The notes beneath the pieces were generated by a model, which was not told where the DNA came from, ran no database searches, and saw only the letters and a program-made list of their open reading frames with translations. From positions 2,266,501-2,330,500 of the forward strand of contig NC_134018.1 in the NCBI RefSeq assembly GCF_040712315.1: a stretch of DNA of 64,000 nt, given 5' to 3'. This DNA comes from Castanea sativa (taxonomy: Eukaryota > Streptophyta > Magnoliopsida > Fagales > Fagaceae). The translations under genes were made by a program, and so were the position numbers. This document shows, piece after piece, positions 23,601 through 34,626 of this stretch (position 1 is the first letter of the stretch; each line of letters starts with the position of its first letter).

Positions 23601-24351
23601 TTGCTTCGCAAAATTGCTTTACCATGCTCCTTACTAGATCCATCATGTTGTATGACTGAGACACTGAGATCCAAGCATGACAATCAAAGCGTTCTCTTAT
23701 CATATGGTGATCATAGACTTTCTTGGCAAGAGTGGTCTTGCCCAGTCCCCCCATTCCCACCACCGAAACTACAGTGCGGTAAGAGTCTTCTTTTATGAGC
23801 CAACCGATTAATTCATCTTTAGGAGATTCAATGCCCACAACGGCAACATCTTCAAGAAAAAGAGAAGCCATTCGAGGGTCTTGCCACCTAACATTCCGAG
23901 CACCACTGCTTGATCCTTGACCAGTGGATTGGAAGCCGTATCTTTCACTTCTTGCCTTGATTTTCTGCACTGATGCTTTGATCTCTTGAATCTCACTTGC
24001 TATCTTATGGCGGGGTTTTAATGTTTTGAGTGAGTGAGTTGTTTTATGGACAAAACCTGTAAAACCACGCCGATGAGGACCATGTTGTGCCACCTGAAGC
24101 AAGTATTGATCGATGGCAACGTCTATGCGGAAAGCGACTTCAGTTACTTGTTTCACCCATGTTTTGACACCCTCGCTCATGTCTTCTTCTGCTGCCGCCC
24201 TTGCATCTGCATCCTTGAGGAAGGACTGAATGCTCTCCAGTTCATATTTGATGTCAGCAACTTCTCCATGAATGCCTCGTAACAGCTTTGCTTCTTGGGT
24301 CAGCAAGGGAACCAGCTTGTCGATAAGAGAGGATACTACCGTCTCCGCCAT
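20662..24351 (-). pseudogene. CC-NBS-LRR (RPM1-like) resistance gene, frameshifted and hAT-interrupted
   Basis: The ATG at 24351 opens an intronless NLR. Residues 1-150 are an Rx-type coiled coil. The NB-ARC domain has P-loop GMGGLGKTT (199-207), kinase-2 VIVFDDVW (281-288), RNBS-B ILITTRK, GLPL CEGLPLAI (373-380), RNBS-D CFLYLGMYPED and an LHD form of the MHD motif (CRLHDL). LRRs follow (LRYLSLRNTKVKILPKSIG). These intracellular receptors switch from ADP to ATP on effector recognition and trigger cell death. The frame stops at 22150 (SIER-stop) but continues one base out of phase from 22153 (MSHLQSLDIS), as if a GAAAAG had become GAAAG. It runs 210 more residues to 21524. An hAT-like element (20737-21524) sits there. 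Beyond it the native frame continues about 20 residues to a TAG at 20662. All core switch motifs are intact, so the damage is probably recent, or the frameshift is an assembly error. Confidence 0.9.
20737..21524. mobile_element. hAT-like element inserted in the NLR C-terminus
   Basis: Ends are perfect inverted repeats, CTATGAAGCACGGGTGCG on the left and its complement on the right. Both are flanked by the same eight bases, ATTATTTG (20729-20736 and 21525-21532), as for hAT elements. The left part is GGGTGCGG-rich then AT-rich. The right part holds dozens of TTTCGGCC/TATCGGCC-type units (about 21165-21400) and a GC-rich GCCGCGTCC block. No transposase. The minus-strand NLR frame runs through most of it, adding about 179 Arg- and Lys-rich residues before a stop at 20984. 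Confidence 0.88.
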
Positions 24352-24670
24352 GTGACTTTCTTCTTACACCAAAAAGACGTACATTATTTCATCTGAATTT
24401 GGCTCTTCCTTCCCTATGATCAAATGGATCATTTGGGTTCTCTATGATTAAGCTTCCACCAACTTTCCCTAAGTTTTTTGTCTTCTTCTTTCTAGCTTTT
24501 CAGATTAGTCTGCTTTAGTCACGTTTTGTTAGAAAAAATCAATAATATTTTAACTACGCCACAGCTGTAAAGTAACTCATAGCATGTTAGACTTTTTGAC
24601 TTTGCTGGCCATCGTAACCCCACTACTTGTAACTTGATGCTTCCTTTCCAGCGAGTCCACTAAAACAACT
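24352..24670 (-). promoter_or_regulatory. 5' flank of the broken NLR
   Basis: Proximal upstream sequence, including TTGGCTCTTCCTTCCCTATG, ATCAAGCTT-like and GTCTGCTTTAGTCACGTTTT blocks that recur at 6.9-7.06 kb and 27.2-27.36 kb. A clear TATA box was not identified. Conservation between copies reflects duplication and need not mean function. Confidence 0.45.
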
Positions 24671-26039
24671 TATTGATTATTTATTTGATTTTTTTATAAA
24701 ATAGTAAAATTTTAAAATAAATTTATAAAATCAACCAGCTTAGATATATAAAGAATTAATTAAGTATTTAATCTTACATTAAAAAAGAGAGACTTTTTTT
24801 TTTCTGAATAAAAAAAGAGAGACTCTTATTCTGTATTTTGTAAATCTTGGAAATTTGAATTTCACCAACTTCATCTCAGAGTCCATTATAGCACCTTGAG
24901 ATCTACAAACATCAACTTGTCCTGCTATGTTTTAAATTTCAAAAGAACAAAGTTTCTTTCCAAACTAGTTTGGAGAGAAACTTTTCAAACTTATCATATA
25001 TCTTTTTTTTAGGTGTGAATTTTGAAAATCTAACCGTTGAATTTCATGTTTCTTATGTTCTTAACATGCATATCAAATTTCGTTCAAATCGAATTTTATT
25101 TACTATTTGATCAATGAACTTATTTTTTATACACAATTTTAGATTACAAAAACTTGAAATTTTAACATATGTTTGATGACATAGCAATTGATTTTTTATT
25201 TTCTTGAAATTTTGCAAGCATGAATAATATAATAAGAATATGCAATCTAACGGTTAGATTTTCAAATTTCACACTCAATATAAAAATATTTGATAAGTTT
25301 GAAGGGTTTCTCTCCAAACTAGTTTGGAGGGAAACTTTTCCATTTCAAAATCAATAGCCCGTGCTGTTTGGTATGGAACCAGGCAATGCTGGCTGTCAAC
25401 TTGGGATTGCCGGCCTGTTTTTGGTCCGCTGAATGCGTTAGATTGTCTTTTATTTTGTGATTAATCCCGGAAGATACCTCTCATACTTCTAAATTAATGG
25501 GTGGCGTATGCAACAGCAAAATATCCACAAAGTAAAAAAGTTAAAAATGTATAAGATTTCCCATCAAGTTATTTTTAATTTTATCATAAGATTTTTTTTT
25601 CCATTCACACACAAAAACCAAACTACAGTCCACTTAGTTAACAATATTCATTTTATTAAAAAAGCAATTCTAAGAGAAAATTAATAATAAAGCTAAATTG
25701 AGCTTTAAAAAAACAAAAATACAATATTCATCCTTTAATTTTGGTCCCTATTAAGCTTCATTTTTGTCATTTGTGATTTATATGAGAGAGCAAGATCAAA
25801 TAATAATAATAATAATAATAAATGACCAAACAGCAGCAAAGTCATTAATATCAGATTTTTTGAATAATATGTATGTTGAACCCACAAGTACACAAGACGT
25901 TATTTGACATGAATTAATTTCATATTAAACTTCTGTATCTCTCATTCTCACATGTTGAAAACTTTTTTGTTCCTGTCTACAACCCCAAAAATGAAATCTT
26001 AGTTTTGTTCATAATACCAAAAGTTTAATCCGGACCTGA
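24671..26039. other. Intergenic AT-rich interval
   Basis: A palindromic pair occurs around 24950-24990 (AAGTTTCTTTCCAAACTAGT and GGAGAGAAACTTTTC) and 25300-25345 (GTTTCTCTCCAAACTAGTTT, then GGAGGGAAACTTTTCC), bracketing about 350 bases of AT-rich sequence, so a MITE-like element of about 390 bases with these ends is likely. The rest is featureless, with a (TAA)n run near 25801-25820. Confidence 0.45.
24950..25345. mobile_element. MITE-like inverted-repeat element
   Basis: AAAGTTTCTTTCCAAACTAG with TTTGGAGAGAAACTTTTC on the left mirrors GGTTTCTCTCCAAACTAG with TTTGGAGGGAAACTTTTC on the right. Each end is itself nearly palindromic. Between them, GAATTTTGAAAATCTAACCG (25018) pairs with CGGTTAGATTTTCAAATTTC (25252), so the inverted repeat extends inward about 80 bases on each side. 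No target duplication fixed. Confidence 0.6.
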
Positions 26040-26612
26040 ACCTACTAAAATTGAACCATCCTAAACTTGATCAAAGAGTAAAGAGAATCCATCGCTGCAT
26101 TGCCAATTCCATTATTCCTAATAGAAGCAATATCTCAAAAATGAGGGATATCAAAGCCAGAAAGAGCATAATTGAAAGAGGTTCATATCCTTTCACAAGA
26201 TATATAAACATTTACAAGATGATCACAACAGAAGGGAAAAAATTAACAAAGAAGTTCTTTGTGGCAATGACAACCACTTATTTGGGTTTAAACAACTAGC
26301 AGTATCAAAGACACAATAAAAAGCATTTGAAAAAAATAAAATAAGATTCAAAAGCCACAGATTTTCTGTGTTGATTGTCAGAACATAAATCCAACCAACA
26401 TAAACATTCTTACATTCATGTTTCCACTCTTACAATTCCAAAACTAAGGTGCACATGAGAATGATCCAATAGGAATATAGAGAGATTCATACAAATAGGA
26501 TCACATTAAAGGAGAAAAGGTTGCTACTAACAGATTCCGATTGGCATCATTATGTAGAAATTGCTTTCTTACCTACACGAATGGAAAAAAATTTAATTAA
26601 TAATGGAAGAAG
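26040..26612 (-). other. NLR 3' flank remnant
   Basis: 26180-26230 (GAGGTTCATATCC) and 26430-26600 (AAACTAAGGTGCACATGAGA, ATGATCCAATAGGAATAT) match the sequence downstream of the NLR at 19.84 and 20.08-20.22 kb. The frame at 26051-26299 is not a gene candidate, since it lies inside this repeated noncoding flank. Confidence 0.55.
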
Positions 26613-26615
26613 TTA

Positions 26616-26987
26616 GAGCATTCGCATCAATTTCTTTAAAAAAATTATATTTTATTATCTCAAAAACTATCTTATTAATTATACTCTACTATCTTACAAC
26701 ACACCCAACATTTCAACTTTTATTTTCCTATTCAACTCATTAAAATAATATATCTACACATTAAAATTATATACAACACATTAAAAAACAGATTCAGAGG
26801 AGGGAGAGTGAATAAAATAAAATATTTATTTTTACAATCTTGCTACAATAGTTTCTAAATTTAAGAGGGCACTATAGTAAGATTGTAAAAAAATTTAAAT
26901 ACCCAAGTCCGGATAAAGCTTGCATTTTGGTGTTCATATTTTAAAATACAATTTTTTGGAGCTTTACATGTCCGAGTGTGAATGCTC
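26616..26987. mobile_element. Harbinger-like MITE, 372 bp
   Basis: Ends are GAGCATTCGCATCAA and, inverted, GAGCATTCACACTCG. Both are flanked by TTA (26613-26615 and 26988-26990), the target duplication of PIF/Harbinger elements. Noncoding interior. Inserted inside an NLR flank remnant. Confidence 0.78.
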
Positions 26988-27189
26988 TTAGGGCACGTTT
27001 GGTACACTGAACGAAAATTACAGCAGGAATTGTAATCTTTGTTACTAGGAATAAAACAGGTTATAATGTAATAACTAAACCTATTCCTAAGTTTAGTTGT
27101 GAATTCTAATATTAGAATAAAACTTAAGATTTATTCACATGTGTCATATGCATCATATGTGTTCTGCTACCTTGTGCCTCTCTCTTCTT

Positions 27190-27383
27190 ACTCTAAGAAG
27201 ACGTCTGTTATTTCTTCTGTTTTTGGCTCTTCCCTATGATCAAATGGACTGTCTAGGTTCCTCTCTGTGATCAAGCTTCCACCCACTTTCCCTAAACTAT
27301 TTTTTTGCTTTTCTTCTTTCTAGCTTTTGAGTCAGATTTGTCTGCTTTAGTCACATTGTCGGAAACAACAATCGTGTGCCTTA
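27190..27383 (-). other. NLR 5' flank remnant
   Basis: TCTAAGAAGACGTCTGTTAT through CTATGATCAAATGGA, ATCAAGCTTCCACCCACTTT and GTCTGCTTTAGTCACATT align by eye with 24365-24525, directly upstream of the NLR start. The matching 3' flank lies at 26.04-26.61 kb, so the intervening gene body of about 3.7 kb is missing and the space holds MITEs. Confidence 0.6.
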
Positions 27384-28330
27384 GGGTGCGTTTGGTTGGG
27401 TGTAAAATATTTTCCGAGTGCAAAATGATTTCAGCTGAAAATATTTTCGAAAAAAGAAAATATTTTTAGGTGTTTAGTAGCATTTTAAAAAATACTTTGA
27501 AAAATATTTTCAAGTGTTTGGTTGTGATCTTGAAAATATTATAGAAAATATATTTTTTACTTGTTACTCACATTTTCTCAGCTTCCAAACAAATATTATT
27601 TCTCAGAACAACAAAACCAAAAAAAAAACTCATCAAATTTTATCAAGAACAACAAAACCCAAAAAAGAAAAACTCATAAAATTTTCTCAATACAACAAAA
27701 CCCAAATTCGGTCAGAGAAGAACGAAGAGAGATTTCTCAATACAGAACAAAACCCAAAAAAAAAACTGCTCAAATCCGGTCAAAGAAGAACGAAGAGAGA
27801 GGCGACTGGGTTCGACGATTAGACTAGGTTCAGATCGGCGATGGCAATGGCGAAGGAAAAGGCGCGAATTAGATCGGCGATGGCGATGGCGAAGGCGTGA
27901 ATCAGATCGGCGATGGCAATGGCGAAGGCGCGAATCAGATCGGCGATGGCGATGGCAATGGCGCGAATCAGATCGGCTATGACGATGGCGAAGGCGCGAA
28001 TCAGATCGGCGATGGCGATGACGATGGCGAAGGCGCGAATCAAATCGGCGATGGCGAAGGCACAATCTCTCCGGCGCGGGTTTCTCCCTCTCTCTACTCT
28101 CTCTTTGTGCTCTCTCTCTCTCTCTCTCTTCGTGCTCTGTCTCTTTGTTTTCTGGAAAATTTCCATTTGAAGGTAAAATATAAACGAAATTTATTTTACA
28201 GGTTTGAAGGGCTTTTTTACGGTCAAAGGTAAATGATTTTCCGGTTGACCAAATTTTCAGTTGCTACCAAACACACACAAATGTGGAAAACAATTTCTAA
28301 AACTGATATACTGTTGAAACAAACGCAGCC
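27384..28330. mobile_element. Harbinger-like non-autonomous element with minisatellite core, 947 bp
   Basis: GGGTGCGTTTGGTTG at the left and, inverted, GGCTGCGTTTGTTTC at the right are flanked by TTA on both sides (27381-27383 and 28331-28333). Outside it, sequence similar to the NLR upstream flank resumes, which supports the boundaries. Subterminal AAAATATTTTCCGAGTG matches the element at 3861. The core is a GC-rich minisatellite followed by a CT-rich run. No transposase, and open frames inside are repeat translations. Confidence 0.75.
27833..28062. repeat. GATCGGCGATGGC minisatellite
   Basis: Units of about 27-33 bases built on GCGAATCAGATCGGCGATGG with added GCGATGGC or GACGATGGC steps repeat about seven times. 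Both strands are open in more than one frame only because the unit lengths are mostly multiples of three. Confidence 0.9.
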
Positions 28331-28519
28331 TTAACACTTTGTAATTTTCACTTTGCTGCCCATCATAACCGCCCACCTTGTAATTGTTTCTTTTCCACCC
28401 CTGGGCCCTAGCTAACTCATAGTGCGCTAGGAGCTTTAGGATTTTATATCGTTCAGTGGTTTAGATTTTGTGTACCTGTATTGTTTATTGTTAATGCCAT
28501 TTCCTATTCCTTTGGTATT

Positions 28520-29413
28520 GAGATCATTTACATCAATTGATATAAAGTCTTGCATAATAGAAAAAAATACAAATTTTACACATTTTATCTCAAAAATACT
28601 TCACATTGGTGCTTTTAAAGTGTGCATATTTACACATTTGCTACATTAATCGTACATTTAAAGTATGCATATTTGCACATTTGCTACAGTAACCGTGCAT
28701 ATATGCATAGTTACTGTAGCTCTTTTATTTATTATTTTAGTATTTGTTTCTCTCTCCTCTCTATTTCTCTCTCAAATCAACTCTTTTTTTTCTCTCTCCT
28801 CTCTGTACCTGACTCTCACCTCACTCTCTTTTTGTCATCTCATAAATCAATGGAGGCATCGATCCGTGCTTAGTGCTCAGGCCGGAGGTGTCGATCTTGT
28901 TGCATAGGGTGTCAATCTCATTGTTTGATCAGTAGGTTCGATCTTGTTGCTTAGGCTGGAGGCGTCCATCTTGTTGTTGCTTAGGCCATCGCTCGCTATA
29001 TGTTGGGTCATCGCCGTCCCTCACTCTCTCTGGCCTTTACCATCGTCCCTCACCCTTTCTGATAAATGGGTTTTTGGATCTTTGGATTTGGGTAGGTTGA
29101 TGATGGTGATGATGGTGGCTCAATTGAATGGGTATGTGAATTTCATTGATGGTAGCTTGGTTGAATGAGATGGTGGCTGGGTTGTTGTGTAGCTTGATGA
29201 TGGTGGTTGGGTGGTTGGATGATGGTGGCTATGTGGGTTGTCTTGGGTCTATGAAAGAGATGATAGTGGAAAAAAATGAATATTTTATTGAATAAATGTG
29301 TAAAATAAATAAACTGAGGTGGGTATTTTATAAAAATAGGTGTGTAAAATAGAAAAAGTAGGTTTTAGATGTGCAAATTTACAAAAATTTTTAATCAACT
29401 TATGCAAATGCTC
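28520..29413. mobile_element. Harbinger-like MITE relative, ~894 bp
   Basis: The right end, inverted, reads GAGCATTTGCATAAGTTGAT; the left reads GAGATCATTTACATCAATTG. TTA follows the right end (29414-29416), but the left flank is ATT, so the duplication is not clean. Inside, TTTGCTACAGTAACCGTGCA is followed by a CT-rich block and GATGGTGATGATGGTGG repeats. Noncoding. Confidence 0.55.
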
Positions 29414-29439
29414 TTATGTTAGGTTGGAGATTTCTTATA

Positions 29440-29640
29440 CAAAAAAAGGTCGAATATTATTTCTTAACCCCACATTGTGGAATTCATAATATCTTATGTT
29501 AGGTTGGAGATTTCACAAAGAACATCCAGAATGGGTTTTAAATAGCAACAATAAGCACTAAAGCAAAGTTATACGCCAGTGAGGCAGTGCTTCATTGATG
29601 AAGAATCTCAGAAAGTGGAATGGATGATTAAAGGAGGAAT
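29440..29640. repeat. Duplicated segment, partner at 34.0-34.5 kb
   Basis: CATTGTGGAATTCATAATA (29475) and ATCTTATGTTAGGTTGGAGA (29491) recur at 34031 and 34350 in slightly diverged form, together with CAAAGAACATCC and GATGAAGAAT. The partner abuts an NLR flank-like block (AATTGGTCTAACCTGAAG, 34574). Confidence 0.65.
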
Positions 29641-30282
29641 CAGAGTCAACAACAAGTCGTTTTCATCTACTTGTTTTCTATTGTTTAAATTAAAACTCAG
29701 GCTTTAGGCTTAACATTTTCACGTGCCTCGCTCGTGCGTTCTTAGAGGCCGTTATTACGGTTATGATTGTGCAACAGTTACCACCAAAATAAAGCGGCCC
29801 AACAAATTTAGATGCTTACAGTGATATATTTAAATGAAGCATTTTTGTTATCACTTAAAATAATATTTAACTAGTATTTAATTTCATAATTTTTTTATAA
29901 CAAAAATCTATTTCTTCTATTTTGTAATATGTTTTTTTTTTTTTTTGGAAAAATGCTAAAAGCTATATCAAATTTTACTAAAAAAATCTTTCAAATGATG
30001 TAGAAATGAATGCGATTAGTTACACTTCAAGAAAAAAAATAAACAAGCATTTGAATGAATAATATTAGGGATATTATAAATTTTACAACTTGAGGCTTAC
30101 AAAATTGTATCATTAATCACAAAAAATAATTCAAAAATGCATTTAATAGGTTATTGATGTCCATATATCATATTAATTGTCACATCAATTTATGAAAATT
30201 TTAAGTAAAATTAATAATATTTCTCGCATTTTTCTATCTGAATTATTTCTTGCGATTAGTGACAAATATATTTGTAAGAGAA
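29641..30282. other. AT-rich noncoding interval
   Basis: No gene or clear repeat recognised. Confidence 0.4.
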
Positions 30283-30462
30283 AATGCAAGAGATACAAAT
30301 TCTTTTATAAAATTTTTTACAAACTGATGACGTGGTGAATGACTATAGATAAATAAAAAAGTGATGTTATCGATGGGTTTAGATGAGAACCAATAAGAAT
30401 TTGGTCATAATAACAGTTTGTAAAAATGTTATAAAATAGTTTGTAAAACTATAGCATTACTC
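30283..30462. mobile_element. ~180-bp MITE
   Basis: AAATGCAAGAGATACAAATT ... AAAAAAGTGATGTTATCGAT ... TTGGTCATAATAACAGTTTG ... ATAGCATTAC. Two more copies, in opposite orientations, form parts of the foldback at 55.8-56.95 kb (56098-56272 and 56469-56650). Three copies with shared ends define the unit. Target duplication not clear. Confidence 0.65.
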
Positions 30463-30708
30463 TATTTGTAAGACTTATGTATTTAAAGTTGTATTATCTT
30501 TAGCATTACTCAATACTTTGGAACTTCTTAAAAGTAGAGGAAAATTATAAAACTAATTTTTTTTCCTCTATCTCAATTTTTTTTAATATATCAATTTTTA
30601 CCCCCAAATTTTGGGTCTTCCTCTAGTAGGGGCTCTAGGCGGAGGCCTAAGTGGCTTAGGCCTAAGGTTGGCCCTGACACCAACTTTTTTTTTTTTTTTT
30701 TTTTTTTT
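30463..30708. other. Noncoding, possible hAT end
   Basis: TTAGGCCTAAGGTTGGCCCTG (30657-30677) looks like the end of a plant hAT-type repeat; no partner end was found. Followed by poly-T. Confidence 0.3.
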
Positions 30709-31828
30709 GCGAAACTACACTATTGGTCCCTGAAGTTTACACAGTATGAGCAATTGGTTCCTTAAATTTGAAGCAAGGATAATTGATCCCTCAAGTTTTA
30801 AAACTGAGTTGTATTAGTTCTTTTACTAACTGCCGTTAATGGTGTTATTTACGTGGCTCACAGAACAATGACTTGACATTTTTTTTAATGATGTGGCATG
30901 TTTTTAAATAAAAAATAAAAAAAAATTAGTTTCCACTTTAGAAACAATATTCACAACCCAATACCAACTAAATTAAAAAATATATATATTTCCTACCCTA
31001 GTCGTTGCCCCTTACTCATGATTGGACTATTTTGTTTGAGCTAGATAGTAGTAGCCATTTCTGGATAGTTGTATTAAGATGACAGCATCTCACATCAACA
31101 AAAATGTTAGACAAATGTTACTGTGAATGTGCTATTGCATGAGATTCCTATGGCATCAAATTGTCTTTGGTATCTCAACTATTCAGCATCAACCACAAGC
31201 AAATAACCTAGGTGATACTGTAAACGGAGCGAAAACCTTGATGAAGTGCCATATCATATAAGGCATTAGATTGTATGGTGGTCCTAACACAAGAGATAGT
31301 ACATTGACCAAAAAAAAAAAAAAAACATTAATCCATGAATAAAAACACTTCGATGTACTCCTTTACATCACAATGTTTAGGCAATGTACGAGAGAAGCAG
31401 GGACACGAGTGGCTGTTGCCGGCCGGAGCTAAGACTTGGGTCTCCACCGGTAGCGAGTCCCTGCTTGGACTTTTTTACTCTCTCCCTTTCTCTCTCTCAT
31501 GGGTGTGTTTGTGATTTTTTTTTTTTTTTTGGAAGTGGTGGGTTTGTGAATCAGTTACAAATTAATATTGGTTTTAATTTGGTACTGGTTTGTGAATTTC
31601 TTACATGTAAATTTATTTTGTAATTTTTAATAAAAAAAGGTCACATCATTAAAAAAAATATCAAGTCATTGTTCCGTTAGCTACATAAATTACACCAATA
31701 ATGACAGTTAGTAAAGAGACTAATACAACTCAGTTTTAAAACTTGAGGGACTAATTGTGCTCACTTGAAACTTGAAGGATCAATTGCGCATATAAGGATA
31801 ACTTGAAGGACCAACATTGTAGTTTCGC
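30709..31828. mobile_element. Long-TIR element with unique interior (MULE-like or foldback)
   Basis: The left arm from GCGAAACTACACTATTGGTC (30709) mirrors the right arm ending ACCAACATTGTAGTTTCGC (31828) for about 190-200 bases, including TTGATCC, TTTTAAAACTGAGTTGTATT and the ACAATGACTTGA block. The two arms differ at many positions, so the insertion is old. Poly-T flanks both ends and hides any target duplication. The interior of about 730 bases (30910-31630) is not repeated elsewhere in the window and has a GC-richer stretch at 31390-31480. Confidence 0.7.
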
Positions 31829-34626
31829 TTTTTTTTTTTTTTTTTTCATTCTTTATTTTTTTTGTTCCAAAATGGCTAGGACTTTTGGGTAAATCCAATT
31901 AACCAAAAGACATATACCTAATAAGTATGTGCTCAATTATCTTATATAAACTACTAATTCTTCTTATATTTATTCAATATGAGACTTCAGATGAGATTAG
32001 TAACAGTCTGTACGAAGCATAAATACAGAGTTAAAAAAAGATAAGAAAAGTATAACCAAGCAAAATGAACGATTTCCACAGATGATATCTCATGAACCTG
32101 CATTATTGAGGAAAAAGTGACTACAGAAGTCTTTAGTCGGTGAGGTTGACTACACAAGTGGGTACCAAAGATGTCACGTGGTAGATACTGACCCTTGTCG
32201 GGCAAGTTGTCCTAGTACACTCGCATTAATGCTGATTTTTTTTTAGTGAAAGGTGGTCCAAGTCCAAGCGTCCCAGTCAGTTCGACGCATTCCAACAATT
32301 ATAGAATTCGTGATATACAAAAATGTTGATGTTGTAATTAAGTTTTGTAGCGTAGACAAGCCCAAAAGATTTTGGCCATTGCTTAAAAATTTCGATGACG
32401 GAGAAAAGAAACTCTCTAAGCTGTGATTCCATTCAAATTTAGGACTTACGGGGGACAACGCTTCTTGAACTGGAGATTTTAAATTGAATGACAAATGGAA
32501 AAATTACAGGTTTGTGGCAACTTGAAGGTTTCAGTTATTCAATGCATGGTGGGGGTTCTTGCCTACTTTGTTGATGGAACATATGTTTGTTCAATTTTAT
32601 TTATGTTTTTATGCATTGTTATGAGGTGTACAAGTTTAGTAATCTAGTACGGTTTAGTTCATGTAACTCGAGTTCCTTGAAAATATTTTTGTGGAACTTG
32701 AGTTTCAGAAAAAAAAATTTCTAATTCCAAGTTTACTATAACTCAATTGTCCAAAAATCGAGTTTTACATTTGAAACTCGATTTTAGAATAGCATATTCC
32801 TAAATAGTTTCAGACATGGAGTATTTTGCTGGAAAATTTGTGAGAAATGGACAAATGCCCATTTTGGCCCTAGATGAAAGTAACAGTCAAGGGGATAAAA
32901 GGAAACAGTGTCAGACTCATGCGAGACTTAGGGTTTGTTTGGGATCCGTTTATTTTGCTGAAACTGAAAACTTTTTACAAAAAGTACTATACATAAAGGT
33001 AAAAATTAACTAAAATAGTACAGTGAAACTCATGAATAGTACCAACAAGTGCAGTAGGTCCCATGAATAGTAGCAAAAATAAACTTAATAGTAAAATAAG
33101 CTACATTTTTAATTTGTAGCCAAACTCACACCTAAACACGTGCTATTTACTTAACAGGCAAACGACACCGTATCTCAGCTATTCTAAATGCTGCGTTTTG
33201 TGTACCCAAGCAAGATTTTGGTAATTCGCTGCAATTGCATGAGCCACTGGCCACGTGTCTTACAGTTATAGAAATAGAAATTCATTTTCTCAAAGCTAGG
33301 ATTTGACCTTGTTTATGGGCTATCTCAAATACAACAAACTTTCCCTTGTAAATTCGTAAAGCTGGTCCTCTCAAATGAAATCCACTAACGCTTTTTTAAG
33401 GCCACTCCTTGTTTAATGCAGGTGGCTGATGACTGATGAGCCGATTCGATCAAATTCCAAACACCACACATATAAAGAGTTGCAAATGGGTGTGTACATA
33501 CCATAAAGTGTAATCTATAAGTTTAACCACATTTCATTTCAGTCAGCTTATAAAAATAAAAAATAAAAAACAATTAATTTGAGTCATGTAACTTTGTTTT
33601 TGTTTTATTAAATCTCTATAAGTTTCAAATTTATTCAATTAAAGTTTCTGCGTCAACTCACGTCAATTTTTATTTAAAAAAATTCTAGAAAATATTTTCA
33701 ATAACTAAATGGATTTTTTAATTAAAAATTCTTGAATAAAAAAAATAAAAATTGGGACACTTAGCTGCAAAATCTAACGAAATTTGATGGAGATGACTTA
33801 GTTGAATGAACCTGAAACTTAGAGAACTCTATTGAATAAAAGTAAAATGAGAGGATTGAAATAAATTTTAATCAAATTTTGAGTATACAATTTGCATTTT
33901 TGCATATTTTTTTATTTCCTTTTCTACTCAAAAAATAATAATTAATAAGTAATTCAAATTTTGAGACAAAAAATCATAATACTTATTCTATTTCCTTTGT
34001 TACTGAGGACGAGTATTATTTCCTAATCCCTCATTGTGGAATTCATAATACAAGTTTTTTTTTTTTGGAGAATCAGAATTCGTAATTCAAGTTGAGCAAA
34101 ATCTTATTTTTATTTTAAAAACCATAACTCATTCACCGTGTCTCATACTCTAATACCAAAGATAGTACGAGTGAATTAGGAACACCTAGGTTAGGAGGGG
34201 ACAAATGAGACATATACAGGCCCAAAAGAATTACAGAAGCTAGTCCAGAAGGCCAAATTATGGGCCAAAAATTAATTTTGCCTCACTCTCTCACAAACAT
34301 AAGTAGAAATCCAACAATCATACTCAAATAACATGGAGGAGATAAAAGATATCTTATGTCAGGTTGGAGATTTCCTCAAAGAACATCCTGAAAGGGTTCG
34401 TACTAGCAAAAATGAGCCCTAAACTTTATACCTTAGTGAATCCATAGATGAAGAATATCGTAAAGTGAAATGATTCCCATCCCAACCGGTGAGAACTATG
34501 ATTTTTAAAGCACACTCATGAAGACACTTTTCATCTCTCAAGATTTGTGAGATTTATTTGAAGAATACAATTAAATTGGTCTAACCTGAAGTACCAAATC
34601 CAAGTGAATACAAACCACTAATTTTT
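31829..34626. other. Intergenic interval with NLR and repeat remnants
   Basis: 31987-32494 has two minus-strand open frames (72 and 83 codons) with balanced composition but no recognised domain. 33340-33470 contains AATGCAGGTGGCTGATGA, matching NLR flank remnant 13353-13371. 34000-34600 matches 29.45-29.64 kb and NLR downstream motifs, and ends where the Copia gag relic begins. No gene is supported. Confidence 0.45.
32935..33125. repeat. Single copy of the repeat that is tandem at 7.1-7.8 kb
   Basis: GTTTATTTTGCTGAAACTGA, ATAAAGGTAAAAATTAAC, ATGAATAGTACCAACAAG and TTAATAGTAAAATAAGC parallel the units at 7084-7830. Here it is a lone element ending at CAAACTCACACC, which suggests the original unit before tandem expansion. 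Confidence 0.7.

Noticed and set aside
26051..26299. 82-codon + strand gene
   Set aside because: Lies inside a noncoding NLR downstream flank that recurs elsewhere without an open frame.
27514..28232. Five overlapping frames, including His/Arg-rich and Ile/Ala-rich products
   Set aside because: All arise from the GATCGGCGATGGC minisatellite and A-rich DNA of a non-autonomous element.
32243..32494. 83-codon minus frame (SPVQEALSPVSPKFEWNHSL) as a possible gene fragment
   Set aside because: Composition is acceptable, but I recognise no family and no neighbouring exon; kept only as a note in the interval description.
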